30,975 nucleotides of DNA from a virus, in IMG/VR virus record IMGVR_UViG_3300009128_000090, positions 1-30,975 of that record. One strand, given 5' to 3'. The position numbers and the translations under genes were made by a program. How positions within the stretch are numbered: position 1 is the stretch's first letter; the number at the start of each line of letters is the position of its first letter. The notes below the pieces were generated by a model. That model searched no databases and was not told the DNA's origin. It was given only the letters and a program-made list of their open reading frames with translations. Below, in pieces: positions 7,817 through 13,004 of the stretch.

Positions 7817-8381
7817 ATTCTATTCTCCACTTTCCAGCATCTATCAATGGTAATGCCTTCTTATATTTCATTGTTTTGGTTTCTGTTCCATTTGTAATTG
7901 TAACTTTATCATTTCTACCAATTTTCTTTTCAGATATAATTGGCGATAATCTATACTCATCATCAAACATTGTTTTACCATCGAGATGCATCAATTCATG
8001 TTGAACAGCTGCACATTCTAAAGAATCCAATCTATCACCGGACTTGAATGTAATATCGTCATCAAGGTTATCTGCTTTAATTGTAATTTCTTCATATCGT
8101 TTTACTTTCACATATTTTCCAGGAAATGATAAACACCCCTCGTTATAGATAAATTGTTCCTCTGAATGTGAAACAACTTCTGGATTAATAAGAACAATTG
8201 GTTCTTTTACAAACACAACACATACTCGCTTGTTTATACCGATTTGGTTTGCTGCCAAACCTACTCCACTTTTATGTGAAGAGAAGTCTTTCAGCACATC
8301 AACTGCAATCTTTTCTCCTTCTTCCATTGATGTAACAGTTTCACATTTTGTTCGTAACTTATTTTTATCCTTAATTATCAT
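7800..8381 (-). CDS. def: Peptide deformylase
   Basis: 193 residues with all three deformylase motifs: GVGLAANQIG (39-48), EGCLSFPG (81-88, metal-ligand Cys83) and HELMHLDG (128-135, HExxH with metal ligands His128 and His132 and catalytic Glu129). The enzyme removes the formyl group from the N-terminal formyl-methionine of new proteins. Phage copies are known from marine T4-like phages. The C-terminal ~50 residues exceed the shortest phage forms. It stands in one operon with a zinc-ribbon protein upstream and a coiled-coil protein downstream. With two initiator-like tRNAs also in the window, the phage seems to invest in initiation and N-terminal processing; that link is inference. Confidence 0.95.
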   Translation of the reverse strand: MIIKDKNKLRTKCETVTSMEEGEKIAVDVLKDFSSHKSGVGLAANQIGINKRVCVVFVKEPIVLINPEVVSHSEEQFIYNEGCLSFPGKYVKVKRYEEITIKADNLDDDITFKSGDRLDSLECAAVQHELMHLDGKTMFDDEYRLSPIISEKKIGRNDKVTITNGTETKTMKYKKALPLIDAGKWRIEYGFDN

Positions 8382-8383
8382 AA

Positions 8384-8833
8384 CTAAACATATTTTCTTT
8401 GTTCTTTGAGTTTTCTGTTTAACTGCTTATTTAATGTTATCAAACCTCGTTTCTTACCAGCATTCTCAATATCTTTGATTTTCTTTTTGATTTCTTTTAT
8501 TTCTCTTTCAGTAATCATATACTTTCGGCGATTTTCTTGTCGGATTTCTTTTTTAGTTTTTCGTTTTTTCTTTGGTTTAGGTTTGATTACTGTTGGTGGT
8601 AATGTTCCTTTCAACTCTGGTTGTTCGTTACCTTTATGAAATACATTACCATCTCTATCAACAAACTCTTTTCTGAAATGCCAACCTGTTGGATAACCTC
8701 TTGATTCACCAGCAAGTTTATCCATTAACTCATCTGGCCAAGTCATTCGGGTAACACATTTCCAACAAGTGACTGCTTTTACATCTTCACCAACATCTGG
8801 AACATAATTGCATCCACACACTTTACATTGCAT
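8384..8833 (-). CDS. Zinc-ribbon protein with basic C-terminus (149 aa)
   Basis: N-terminal CKVCGC (residues 3-8) and CWKC (23-26) give four cysteines in a CxxC-CxxC zinc-ribbon arrangement. A central loop is followed from residue ~80 by a strongly basic stretch (KPKPKKKRKTKKEIRQENRR) and a charged helix. This suggests a small nucleic-acid- or ribosome-binding protein. The ATG at 8833 has GGAG seven bases upstream. It is the first gene after a conserved promoter at 8953-8982, with a leader of about 115 bases, and precedes the deformylase by two bases. Exact function unknown. Confidence 0.75.
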   Translation of the reverse strand: MQCKVCGCNYVPDVGEDVKAVTCWKCVTRMTWPDELMDKLAGESRGYPTGWHFRKEFVDRDGNVFHKGNEQPELKGTLPPTVIKPKPKKKRKTKKEIRQENRRKYMITEREIKEIKKKIKDIENAGKKRGLITLNKQLNRKLKEQRKYV

Positions 8834-8952
8834 ATATCTTACTCCATTCTCTATAAAACTGATATATTCTTCATTGTTCTTTATTTGATTTCTCCACTAT
8901 ATATGGTGTTTTCTATACATACATATATAATCTTTCAAAAAATCACTATAAT

Positions 8953-8982
8953 AATATACGAAAAATATGCAATATAAGTCAA
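8953..8982 (-). promoter_or_regulatory. Conserved promoter, TTGACT-18-TATATT
   Basis: Minus strand -35 TTGACT (8982-8977) in AGCTTGACTTATATTGC, 18-bp spacer, -10 TATATT (8958-8953). It drives the zinc-ribbon and deformylase operon. It is one of the best members of the family. Confidence 0.75.
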
Positions 8983-8993
8983 GCTAAAAATAA

Positions 8994-9029
8994 ATAAAGT
9001 TCCAATCCATCATCAAATCGGAACTTTAT
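8994..9029 (-). terminator. Terminator after the 59-aa gene
   Basis: ATAAAGTTCC (8994-9003) pairs perfectly with GGAACTTTAT (9020-9029), leaving a 16-base loop. On the minus strand TTTATTTTT follows. It lies directly before the promoter of the next operon. Confidence 0.8.
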
Positions 9030-9043
9030 CTATCGAATATAAC

Positions 9044-9223
9044 CTACTTTATTTCTTCAAACTCTGCATCAATTAGTTCATCCAAAATAAAATAATGTGA
9101 TTTATTCTGTAACACCAAGTCACAATTATATGATGACTTCAATTCTTTATGGCCATCAACAATGTTTAACGGTATCTTATCTCTTATCATCCATTTTTTA
9201 TTTTGAAAATCAAGTGTTTCCAT
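9044..9223 (-). CDS. Small hypothetical protein (59 aa)
   Basis: 59 residues beginning METLDFQNKKWMIRDKIP, acidic at the C-terminus (LDELIDAEFEEIK), no membrane helix. AGGTT lies before the ATG, and the gene follows the Hsp20 stop by seven bases, so it is the second gene of that operon and is closed by the terminator at 8994-9029. Function unknown. Confidence 0.65.
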   Translation of the reverse strand: METLDFQNKKWMIRDKIPLNIVDGHKELKSSYNCDLVLQNKSHYFILDELIDAEFEEIK

Positions 9224-9230
9224 TTGTAAC

Positions 9231-9569
9231 CTATTCTACTTTTATTTCAATGTTCTTTGGTTTCATTTCTTCCTTAAATGGAATATCTACCGTAAGAATA
9301 CCATCTTTGATTTTCGCTTTCGTTTTATCAAAGTTTAATTCATCAGAAGTATTAAAACTTTTCTTAAATGATTGTTCATCATCGCGTTCACCTTCAATAA
9401 TGAAAATATCGTTTCTTAATTTCACATTGATGTTCTTCTTATTGTAACCTGGAACTTCCATTGTGATTTTTATTCCATCTTCATTTCTATCAATATCATA
9501 ACCATTATTGTGTCTATACATTAACCAGTCATCATTGAAAAAACCATCTATAATCGATTTATACAACAT
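9231..9569 (-). CDS. Small heat shock protein, Hsp20 family
   Basis: 112 residues from the ATG at 9569, which has AGGAG six bases upstream; the frame extends 18 codons further up without a binding site. The alpha-crystallin domain spans roughly residues 30-105. It has the conserved pieces ITMEVPGYNKKNINVKL and IIEGERDD, then ILTVDIPF, and ends with an IEIKV tail of the I-x-I type used for oligomer contacts. Small heat shock proteins hold unfolded proteins without ATP. Phage copies occur in marine T4-like phages and may help during assembly. A sigma70-like promoter and an inverted repeat lie directly upstream. Confidence 0.92.
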   Translation of the reverse strand: MLYKSIIDGFFNDDWLMYRHNNGYDIDRNEDGIKITMEVPGYNKKNINVKLRNDIFIIEGERDDEQSFKKSFNTSDELNFDKTKAKIKDGILTVDIPFKEEMKPKNIEIKVE

Positions 9570-9612
9570 ATCTATTCTCCTACACTTTGTATTTTTGTTT
9601 TTGTCTTCCATA

Positions 9613-9664
9613 TTGAACAACATCGTTCAACTTCGTATCGTATATAGAACAAAAATCGTGTCAA
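9613..9664 (-). promoter_or_regulatory. Hsp20 promoter with inverted repeat at the start site
   Basis: Minus strand -35 TTGACA (9664-9659), 16-bp spacer, -10 TACGAT (9642-9637). At the predicted start site lies the inverted repeat TTGAAC-N6-GTTCAA (9613-9630), an operator candidate or a leader hairpin. This promoter is different from the TTGACTTAT family. Confidence 0.5.
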
Positions 9665-9683
9665 AGTATTTTGTATGTAATTT

Positions 9684-9752
9684 TGTCAGAATAAAAATGT
9701 CATTATGTCAGTCGTATGACTAATTGACATATATGGTTATGACAATATGACA
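9684..9752. promoter_or_regulatory. TGTCA/TGACA half-site array upstream of Hsp20
   Basis: TGTCA occurs at 9684, 9698 and 9706, and TGACA at 9725, 9740 and 9748. The blocks TGTCATTATGTCA (9698-9710) and TGACAATATGACA (9740-9752) form a large inverted repeat with 11 of 13 positions matching, centred near 9725. The same half-site forms the operators at 20005-20136. Confidence 0.45.
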
Positions 9753-9761
9753 TATACATAC

Positions 9762-10241
9762 CTATTTAGTTTTGTAATCAGAAACTGTGCTTGCAGCCCA
9801 AGAATGTGGTTTAATCTTTCCATTGAAGCCCATGCCTTTGATATAACCAAGGCATGACTGAACAACTTCTGATGACTTATACATTGGATTTGGATTAAGG
9901 TCTGCATGAATTTCTTTCACTTCATAACCAATTGATTCCAGTATAGGATTTAACCAAACAGCAACTTCAACTGCTTGATATGTTTCAGTGAATAATCGTT
10001 GTTGTAAAGATACATAATGATTTCTATCTGTTATTTGTTTTTTGTAATATCCTCTACCACCTTTACCATTCATAAGCATAATAACAGCAACAGTATAAGT
10101 AACTCTGCCTTTTGACCATTGTGAATCTGCACCTACGATAAATTCTAAATCACCAGTTGGTGCATTTGATATGTCAGTTAGAATTGTTTCTTGAAGAACA
10201 TTGATTTCTTCATTATTAAATCTGTGCCATTTTTCTTTCAT
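9762..10241 (-). CDS. DUF458/YkuK-like RNase H-fold protein
   Basis: 159 residues. The N-terminal IVGADSQWSKGRVTYTVAVIML (about 34-55) followed by GKGGRGYYKK matches the start of the DUF458 family (Bacillus YkuK), predicted RNase H-fold nucleases whose first Asp lies in the G-DSQ motif. A second acidic site is EIHADLNPNP (about 109-118), and the end has HSWAAS. The ATG at 10241 has AGGAG eight bases upstream. It directly follows the tRNA array and is probably on the same transcript, so a role with RNA is conceivable. Enzyme activity is a family prediction only. Confidence 0.75.
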   Translation of the reverse strand: MKEKWHRFNNEEINVLQETILTDISNAPTGDLEFIVGADSQWSKGRVTYTVAVIMLMNGKGGRGYYKKQITDRNHYVSLQQRLFTETYQAVEVAVWLNPILESIGYEVKEIHADLNPNPMYKSSEVVQSCLGYIKGMGFNGKIKPHSWAASTVSDYKTK

Positions 10242-10271
10242 TGGTCATCTCCTATATGAATAAATATCTAG

Positions 10272-10344
10272 CAGGCGTAAAAAGAATCGAACTTATATTT
10301 TCTGAGTCAAAGTCAGATGTAATTAACCATTATACCATACGCCC
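10272..10344 (-). tRNA. tRNA-Gln (TTG)
   Basis: Acceptor GGGCGTA/TACGCCT, anticodon stem TCTGA/TCAGA with loop CTTTGAC, T-loop TTCGATT. It reads CAA. Last gene of the array. Confidence 0.88.
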
Positions 10345-10351
10345 ATTTAAG

Positions 10352-10424
10352 CACTCTTGATAGGATTTGAACCTATAACTTACGGTTCGTAGCCGTAGAT
10401 GATTTCCAGTTTCACTACAAGAGC
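10352..10424 (-). tRNA. tRNA-Arg (ACG)
   Basis: Acceptor GCTCTTG/CAAGAGT, anticodon stem TACGG/CCGTA with loop CTACGAA, T-loop TTCAAAT. A34 would need conversion to inosine to read all of CGU/CGC/CGA. Confidence 0.88.
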
Positions 10425-10432
10425 ATTATGAG

Positions 10433-10519
10433 AGGAAGATATGAGATTCGAACTCATGAAACTCGGTTAAGAGTTTTACTCCTTAGCAGGGAGCTGCATT
10501 TCCACTCTGCCAATCTTCC
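10433..10519 (-). tRNA. tRNA-Ser (GCT)
   Basis: Acceptor GGAAGAT/ATCTTCC, anticodon loop CTGCTAA, long variable arm as in class II tRNAs, T-arm ATGAG-TTCGAAT-CTCAT. It reads AGC/AGU. The discriminator would be T, where G is usual for Ser. Confidence 0.85.
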
Positions 10520-10523
10520 GTTG

Positions 10524-10608
10524 TGCGGATAGTAGGACTCGAACCTACACACTCATTACGAATAACAGGGTCTAAGCCTATCGTGTCTTCCAATTCCACC
10601 ATATCCGC
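10524..10608 (-). tRNA. tRNA-Leu (TAG)
   Basis: Acceptor GCGGATA/TATCCGC, anticodon loop CTTAGAC, long variable arm, discriminator A. It reads CUA and other CUN codons. Confidence 0.88.
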
Positions 10609-10613
10609 ATGTG

Positions 10614-10697
10614 TAGTCGTGGAGAGATTTGAACTCTCAAAGTCTTTAAGACTGTCAGATTTTAAGTCTGATGTGTATTCCGTTCCACCACACGACC
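10614..10697 (-). tRNA. tRNA-Leu (TAA)
   Basis: Acceptor GGTCGTG/CACGACT, anticodon loop CTTAAAA between CAGA and TCTG, long variable arm with AGTCTT/AAGACT, discriminator A. It reads UUA, a common codon here. Confidence 0.88.
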
Positions 10698-10702
10698 ATT
10701 AG

Positions 10703-10775
10703 TAGCAAGTGTCGGATTTGAACCGCTCCTCATGCTCCCAAAGCACGCGTGCTTCCAGATTACACCACACTCGCT
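10703..10775 (-). tRNA. tRNA-Pro (TGG)
   Basis: Acceptor AGCGAGT/ACTTGCT, anticodon stem CGTGC/GCATG with loop TTTGGGA, T-loop TTCAAAT. It reads CCA. The A1:T72 start is unusual for bacterial Pro tRNA. Confidence 0.82.
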
Positions 10776-10785
10776 ATATTATTTG

Positions 10786-10858
10786 TACTCCGAATAGGAT
10801 TTAAACCTATACAAACTGTTTAGAAGACAATTATGCTATTCCATTACATCATCGGAGC
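10786..10858 (-). tRNA. tRNA-Arg (TCT)
   Basis: Acceptor GCTCCGA/TCGGAGT, anticodon loop CTTCTAA, T-arm with TTTAAAT loop. It reads AGA, frequent in AT-rich phage genes. Confidence 0.87.
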
Positions 10859-10862
10859 ATTG

Positions 10863-10934
10863 TACCCAAGGAAAGAGTTGAACTTTCGTTTGACGCTTAT
10901 AAGACGCCGGTTCTTACCGTTGAACTACTTGGGC
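10863..10934 (-). tRNA. tRNA-Ile (TAT)
   Basis: Acceptor GCCCAAG/CTTGGGT, anticodon stem GGCGT/GCGTC with loop CTTATAA, discriminator A. It reads AUA directly with U34 instead of the usual lysidine-modified CAT. Confidence 0.85.
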
Positions 10935-10939
10935 AATGG

Positions 10940-11026
10940 CGGAAGATGAGGGACTCGAACCCCCAACGCCTCTCGACGACCGGTTTTCAAGACCGGAGTG
11001 GTCAGCCAATTACACTTTAATCTTCC
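10940..11026 (-). tRNA. tRNA-Ser (TGA)
   Basis: Acceptor GGAAGAT/ATCTTCC, anticodon stem CCGGT/ACCGG with loop CTTGAAA, long variable arm, discriminator G followed by an encoded CCA (10939-10937). It reads UCA. Confidence 0.9.
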
Positions 11027-11031
11027 ATCTG

Positions 11032-11104
11032 TGGCGAAGGTTGGTATCGAACCAACTACGCGAAGCTCTTCAAGCTCCCGCTCTACCATTTGAGCTACAT
11101 CGCC
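11032..11104 (-). tRNA. tRNA-Phe (GAA)
   Basis: Acceptor GGCGATG/CTTCGCC with one T:T mismatch, D-arm GCTC/GAGC, anticodon loop TTGAAGA, T-arm GTTGG/CCAAC. It reads UUU and UUC. Confidence 0.88.
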
Positions 11105-11111
11105 ATTTTTG

Positions 11112-11186
11112 TAGGGATAATTGGATTTGAACCAATGACCAATTGCTTGTAAGGCAATCACTCTGAACCAACTGAGTTATATCCCT
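11112..11186 (-). tRNA. tRNA-Val (TAC)
   Basis: Acceptor AGGGATA/TATCCCT, anticodon stem ATTGC/GCAAT with loop CTTACAA, T-arm ATTGG/CCAAT. It reads GUA. Confidence 0.9.
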
Positions 11187-11191
11187 ATTTG

Positions 11192-11264
11192 TGCTCTGTG
11201 AAAGAATTGAACTTTCTTCTGTTGTTTATCAGACAACTGTTCTACACCGTTGAACTAACAGAGC
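11192..11264 (-). tRNA. tRNA-Ile (GAT)
   Basis: Acceptor GCTCTGT/ACAGAGC, anticodon stem GTTGT/ACAAC with loop CTGATAA, discriminator A. It reads AUC and AUU. Confidence 0.9.
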
Positions 11265-11269
11265 TGTTG

Positions 11270-11341
11270 TGGGTCCACCCGAACTCGAATCGGGAACAGA
11301 GGTTTAAAAGACCACTGATTTACCGGTTAATCTATGAACCC
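11270..11341 (-). tRNA. tRNA-Lys (TTT)
   Basis: Acceptor GGGTTCA/TGGACCC with one G:T pair, anticodon loop CTTTTAA, T-arm CCCGA-TTCGAGT-TCGGG, discriminator A. It reads AAA and AAG. A related, decayed copy lies at 12278-12349. Confidence 0.88.
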
Positions 11342-11346
11342 ATTTG

Positions 11347-11417
11347 CTCACCTACTCCGATTTGAACGGAGAAGACTTGATTAACAGTCAAGCATGATAC
11401 CATTTCATCATAGGTGA
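11347..11417 (-). tRNA. tRNA-Asn (GTT)
   Basis: Acceptor TCACCTA/TAGGTGA, anticodon stem CTTGA/TCAAG with loop CTGTTAA, T-arm CTCCG/CGGAG, discriminator G. Confidence 0.9.
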
Positions 11418-11421
11418 TTTT

Positions 11422-11509
11422 GGTGCCCGACGGGACTTGAACCCGCATATGAGAATAAATCTCCCTGGGTCACATCCAGGTGCATTACCATATCATCTGC
11501 CACAGACAC
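11422..11509 (-). tRNA. tRNA-His (GTG) with an extra variable arm
   Basis: Acceptor GTGTCTG/CGGGCAC with G:T pairs, anticodon stem CCTGG/CCAGG around loop ATGTGAC, T-arm GCGGG-TTCAAGT-CCCGT, discriminator C as required for His. The variable region is 16 bases and can form GAGA/TCTC, a class II-type arm not expected in a His tRNA. The base before position 1 in the gene is T, so G-1 would have to be added after transcription. Confidence 0.75.
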
Positions 11510-11511
11510 AG

Positions 11512-11584
11512 TTGCTGATAAAAGAATCGAACTTTTAATTGTGGATTATGATTCCACCGTGATTACCTATTTCACTAATCAGCA
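11512..11584 (-). tRNA. tRNA-Met, elongator-type (CAT)
   Basis: Acceptor TGCTGAT/ATCAGCA is fully paired including 1:72, anticodon stem GTGGA/TCCAC with loop ATCATAA, T-arm AAAAG/CTTTT. The paired 1:72 argues against an initiator. A lysidine-type Ile(CAT) cannot be excluded, but Ile(TAT) already reads AUA. Confidence 0.8.
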
Positions 11585-11589
11585 ATATG

Positions 11590-11661
11590 AGCTCCATCCA
11601 GGTATCGAACCCGGTTCTTCGGCTTACAAGGCCGTTGCATCACCTTTTATGCTTATGGAGC
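11590..11661 (-). tRNA. tRNA-Thr (TGT)
   Basis: Acceptor GCTCCAT/ATGGAGC, anticodon stem CGGC/GCCG with loop CTTGTAA, T-arm CCGGG-TTCGATA-CCTGG. It reads ACA. Confidence 0.88.
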
Positions 11662-11671
11662 ATTTTGTTCG

Positions 11672-11745
11672 TGGACCTATTCAGATTTGAACTGAAATCA
11701 TCTTCATTGCAAGTGAAGTGCTTTTCCAAATTAAGCTATAAGCCC
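11672..11745 (-). tRNA. tRNA-Ala (TGC)
   Basis: Acceptor GGGCTTA/TAGGTCC with G:T pairs, including G3:T70, the alanine identity pair. Anticodon loop CTTGCAA between TTCA and TGAA, discriminator A. Confidence 0.9.
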
Positions 11746-11749
11746 AATA

Positions 11750-11780
11750 TAATGTTTTTTGGTTAACGGGAGAAACATTA
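11750..11780 (-). other. Hairpin in the tRNA-array spacer
   Basis: TAATGTTT (11750-11757) pairs with AAACATTA (11773-11780), 8 bp with a 15-base loop, between the Ala and Glu tRNAs. The stem core AATGTTT/AAACATT is the same as in the hairpin at 12032-12091. A T-rich stretch follows on the minus strand within the loop side, but there is no clean terminator tail. Confidence 0.5.
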
Positions 11781-11796
11781 TTAAAAAACTCGACAG

Positions 11797-11870
11797 TAGT
11801 CGGTAGGAGACTCGAACTCCTATCATGTGAGTGAAAGTCACATATCCTTTACCTGTTAGACGAACCGACC
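11797..11870 (-). tRNA. tRNA-Glu (TTC)
   Basis: Acceptor GGTCGGT/ACCGACT, anticodon stem TGTGA/TCACA with loop CTTTCAC, T-arm AGGAG/CTCCT, discriminator A. Confidence 0.9.
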
Positions 11871-11875
11871 ATTTG

Positions 11876-11947
11876 CGCCGGTTGAAAGATTTGAACTCTC
11901 ACGAATGGTTTTGGAGACCATCATGCTACCAATTACATCAAACCGAC
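11876..11947 (-). tRNA. tRNA-Trp (CCA)
   Basis: Acceptor GTCGGTT/AACCGGC, anticodon stem ATGGT/ACCAT with loop CTCCAAA, discriminator G typical of Trp. Anticodon CCA reads UGG only, so this gene offers no sign of UGA reassignment. Confidence 0.9.
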
Positions 11948-11952
11948 ATTTG

Positions 11953-12027
11953 CGGGATATATCAGAATCGAACTGACATCTTCTTCCGTGACAGGGAAGT
12001 GTTTTACTCCAATTAAACTAATATCCC
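11953..12027 (-). tRNA. tRNA-Asp (GTC)
   Basis: Acceptor GGGATAT/ATATCCC, anticodon stem CTTCC/GGAAG with loop CTGTCAC, T-loop TTCGATT, discriminator G. Confidence 0.9.
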
Positions 12028-12031
12028 AAAG

Positions 12032-12091
12032 TGAATGTTTTGTTGTTTAGATGTGTATCCATTACAATACCTTACTTGCGGTAAACATTCA
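12032..12091 (-). other. Second spacer hairpin in the tRNA array
   Basis: TGAATGTTT (12032-12040) pairs with AAACATTCA (12083-12091), 9 bp enclosing 42 bases, between the Asp and Tyr tRNAs. The enclosed sequence does not fold into a recognisable tRNA. The stem core equals that at 11750-11780, so both may be processing signals or remnants of one element. Confidence 0.45.
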
Positions 12092-12104
12092 GGAAAACCG
12101 ATTG

Positions 12105-12191
12105 TGCTGGTGGAGGGAATTGAACCCACTCGACCCATTTAAGGGACCGGTTTTACAGACCGGAGTGTCTTCCTTAACACTTTACACCAAC
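12105..12191 (-). tRNA. tRNA-Tyr (GTA)
   Basis: Acceptor GTTGGTG/CACCAGC, anticodon stem CCGGT/ACCGG with loop CTGTAAA, long class II variable arm (CCCTTAAATGGG), discriminator A. The T-stem has one T:T mismatch. Confidence 0.87.
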
Positions 12192-12196
12192 CAACG

Positions 12197-12271
12197 AGGG
12201 TAGTGTCAGATTTGAACTGACGGTTGTATGGATTTGCAATCCATTGTATTTGACCACTCTACCAACTACCC
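12197..12271 (-). tRNA. tRNA-Cys (GCA)
   Basis: Acceptor GGGTAGT/ACTACCC, anticodon stem ATGGA/TCCAT with loop TTGCAAA, T-arm GTCAG/CTGAC, discriminator T as in other Cys tRNAs. Confidence 0.88.
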
Positions 12272-12277
12272 ACGATG

Positions 12278-12349
12278 AGGGATGTTCGGGACTCGAACCT
12301 CGAACAGATGATTAAAAGTCACCTGATTTTCCAGTTAATCTATAGACCC
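12278..12349 (-). pseudogene. Decayed tRNA-Lys (TTT) copy
   Basis: The 5' half (GGGTCTATAGATTAACTGG) and anticodon loop CTTTTAA closely follow the Lys tRNA at 11270-11341. Only three acceptor pairs remain (GGG/CCC), and the T-stem no longer pairs in the normal register. An alternative TGTTCG/CGAACA helix can form instead. It is probably non-functional. Confidence 0.6.
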
Positions 12350-12359
12350 ATATTTTGAG

Positions 12360-12435
12360 ACCATCACATCGGATTCGAACCGATACCGCTTGGGTGGAAG
12401 CCAAGAATGCTAAAACCATTAAACACCAGTGATGG
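12360..12435 (-). tRNA. tRNA-Gly (TCC)
   Basis: Acceptor CCATCAC/GTGATGG, anticodon stem TTGG/CCAA with loop CTTCCAC, T-arm ATCGG/CCGAT, discriminator T typical of Gly. It reads GGA. Confidence 0.87.
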
Positions 12436-12479
12436 TTAACTCAAACAATTCCAACTAAACTCACAATGTCAAAAAACAA

Positions 12480-12516
12480 AAAAACCAACTCAATAAATTT
12501 CATCAAGTTGGTTTTT
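12480..12516 (-). terminator. Terminator after the 50-aa gene
   Basis: AAAAACCAACT (12480-12490) pairs perfectly with AGTTGGTTTTT (12506-12516), 15-base loop, and the minus strand continues TTTTGTTTTTTG. It would separate the 50-aa gene from the 25-gene tRNA array, which must then be read through or have its own promoter. A TTGACA at about 12472-12467 is a weak candidate. Confidence 0.8.
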
Positions 12517-12554
12517 CAAAAGATTTTTATATTTTTATATTTTATCTATCTACT

Positions 12555-12707
12555 TCACCAACTCTCCTGTTTTGGATACGCTGTTGTACCGGTAATTGAA
12601 CTATTATTATTATCAAACGAATGAACGCATTGCCATTGCTCACGACAATTATCGAGTGATAAACATCGTTTCAATCTCGGTTTTTCTATTTTAGATAAAT
12701 CAAACAT
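12555..12707 (-). CDS. Small hypothetical protein (50 aa)
   Basis: 50 residues beginning MFDLSKIEKPRLKRCLSLDN, with three Cys in the first 27 residues (CLSLDNCREQWQC) and a polar C-terminus. AAGGAA lies nine bases before the ATG, and the gene is closed by a strong terminator. It sits alone between the initiator tRNA and the rest of the tRNA array. Function unknown. The Cys pattern could bind a metal, but only three are present. Confidence 0.6.
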   Translation of the reverse strand: MFDLSKIEKPRLKRCLSLDNCREQWQCVHSFDNNNSSITGTTAYPKQESW

Positions 12708-12732
12708 TATTTTTATTTCCTTTGTTATTTAC

Positions 12733-12762
12733 TATTTCTAACTATTAATATATATAAGTCAA
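12733..12762 (-). promoter_or_regulatory. Weak member of the conserved promoter family
   Basis: Minus strand TTGACTTATATATT at 12762 matches the conserved -35 block, but the sequence at the 18-bp spacing (GAAATA) is a poor -10, and the GC before TTGACT is replaced by AA. It would drive the 50-aa gene. Confidence 0.4.
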
Positions 12763-12792
12763 TTCTGAAAAACGATCAACTTTTTTTATTTG

Positions 12793-12866
12793 TTGCGGGA
12801 GAGGGAGTCGAACCCCCGTCGGACAGCTTATGAGACTGTGCTGGAACCTCTCCAGTCCATCCCGCG
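12793..12866 (-). tRNA. Initiator tRNA-fMet (CAT)
   Basis: The acceptor starts CGCGGGA and ends TCCCGC-A-A-CA, so position 1 (C) faces A72, the mismatch that marks bacterial initiator tRNA for formylation. Anticodon loop CTCATAA, T-arm GGGGG-TTCGACT-CCCTC. The anticodon stem ACAGT/GCTGT lacks the classical three G:C pairs. It is the first tRNA behind the promoter at 12958-12987. Confidence 0.85.
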
Positions 12867-12871
12867 ATTTA

Positions 12872-12925
12872 TGGTTGGGGAAACTGATTGCCTTGGACGG
12901 AAGGTCTTATATCAGTCTCTCCCAA
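12872..12925 (-). ncRNA. CCA-ended hairpin RNA next to the initiator tRNA
   Basis: Minus strand 12925-12918 (TTGGGAGA) pairs with 12882-12875 (TTCCCCAA) with one mismatch. CTGAT/ATCAG continues the helix, and CCTT/AAGG closes a six-base loop. CCA follows the closing strand directly (12874-12872). It lies in the leader between promoter and tRNA-fMet. It has an acceptor-like stem plus CCA but no D- or T-arm, so it may be a minimal tRNA-like structure, a tRNA remnant or a leader hairpin. Confidence 0.4.
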
Positions 12926-12957
12926 ATCTATTTTCTATATCAATAATCAACTACTAT

Positions 12958-12987
12958 AATATAAGAAGCTTTTATTATATGAGTCAA
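12958..12987 (-). promoter_or_regulatory. Conserved promoter for the initiator tRNA
   Basis: Minus strand -35 TTGACT (12987-12982) in AAAAGGCTTGACTCATATAA, 18-bp spacer, -10 TATATT (12963-12958). The transcript would begin near 12951, include the CCA-ended hairpin, then tRNA-fMet. Confidence 0.75.
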
Positions 12988-13004
12988 GCCTTTTTTTATT
13001 TTTT

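Noticed and set aside
10925-11161. Open frames on both strands across several tRNA genes
   Set aside because: They are chance frames through the Ser, Phe and Val tRNA genes, whose structures are complete.
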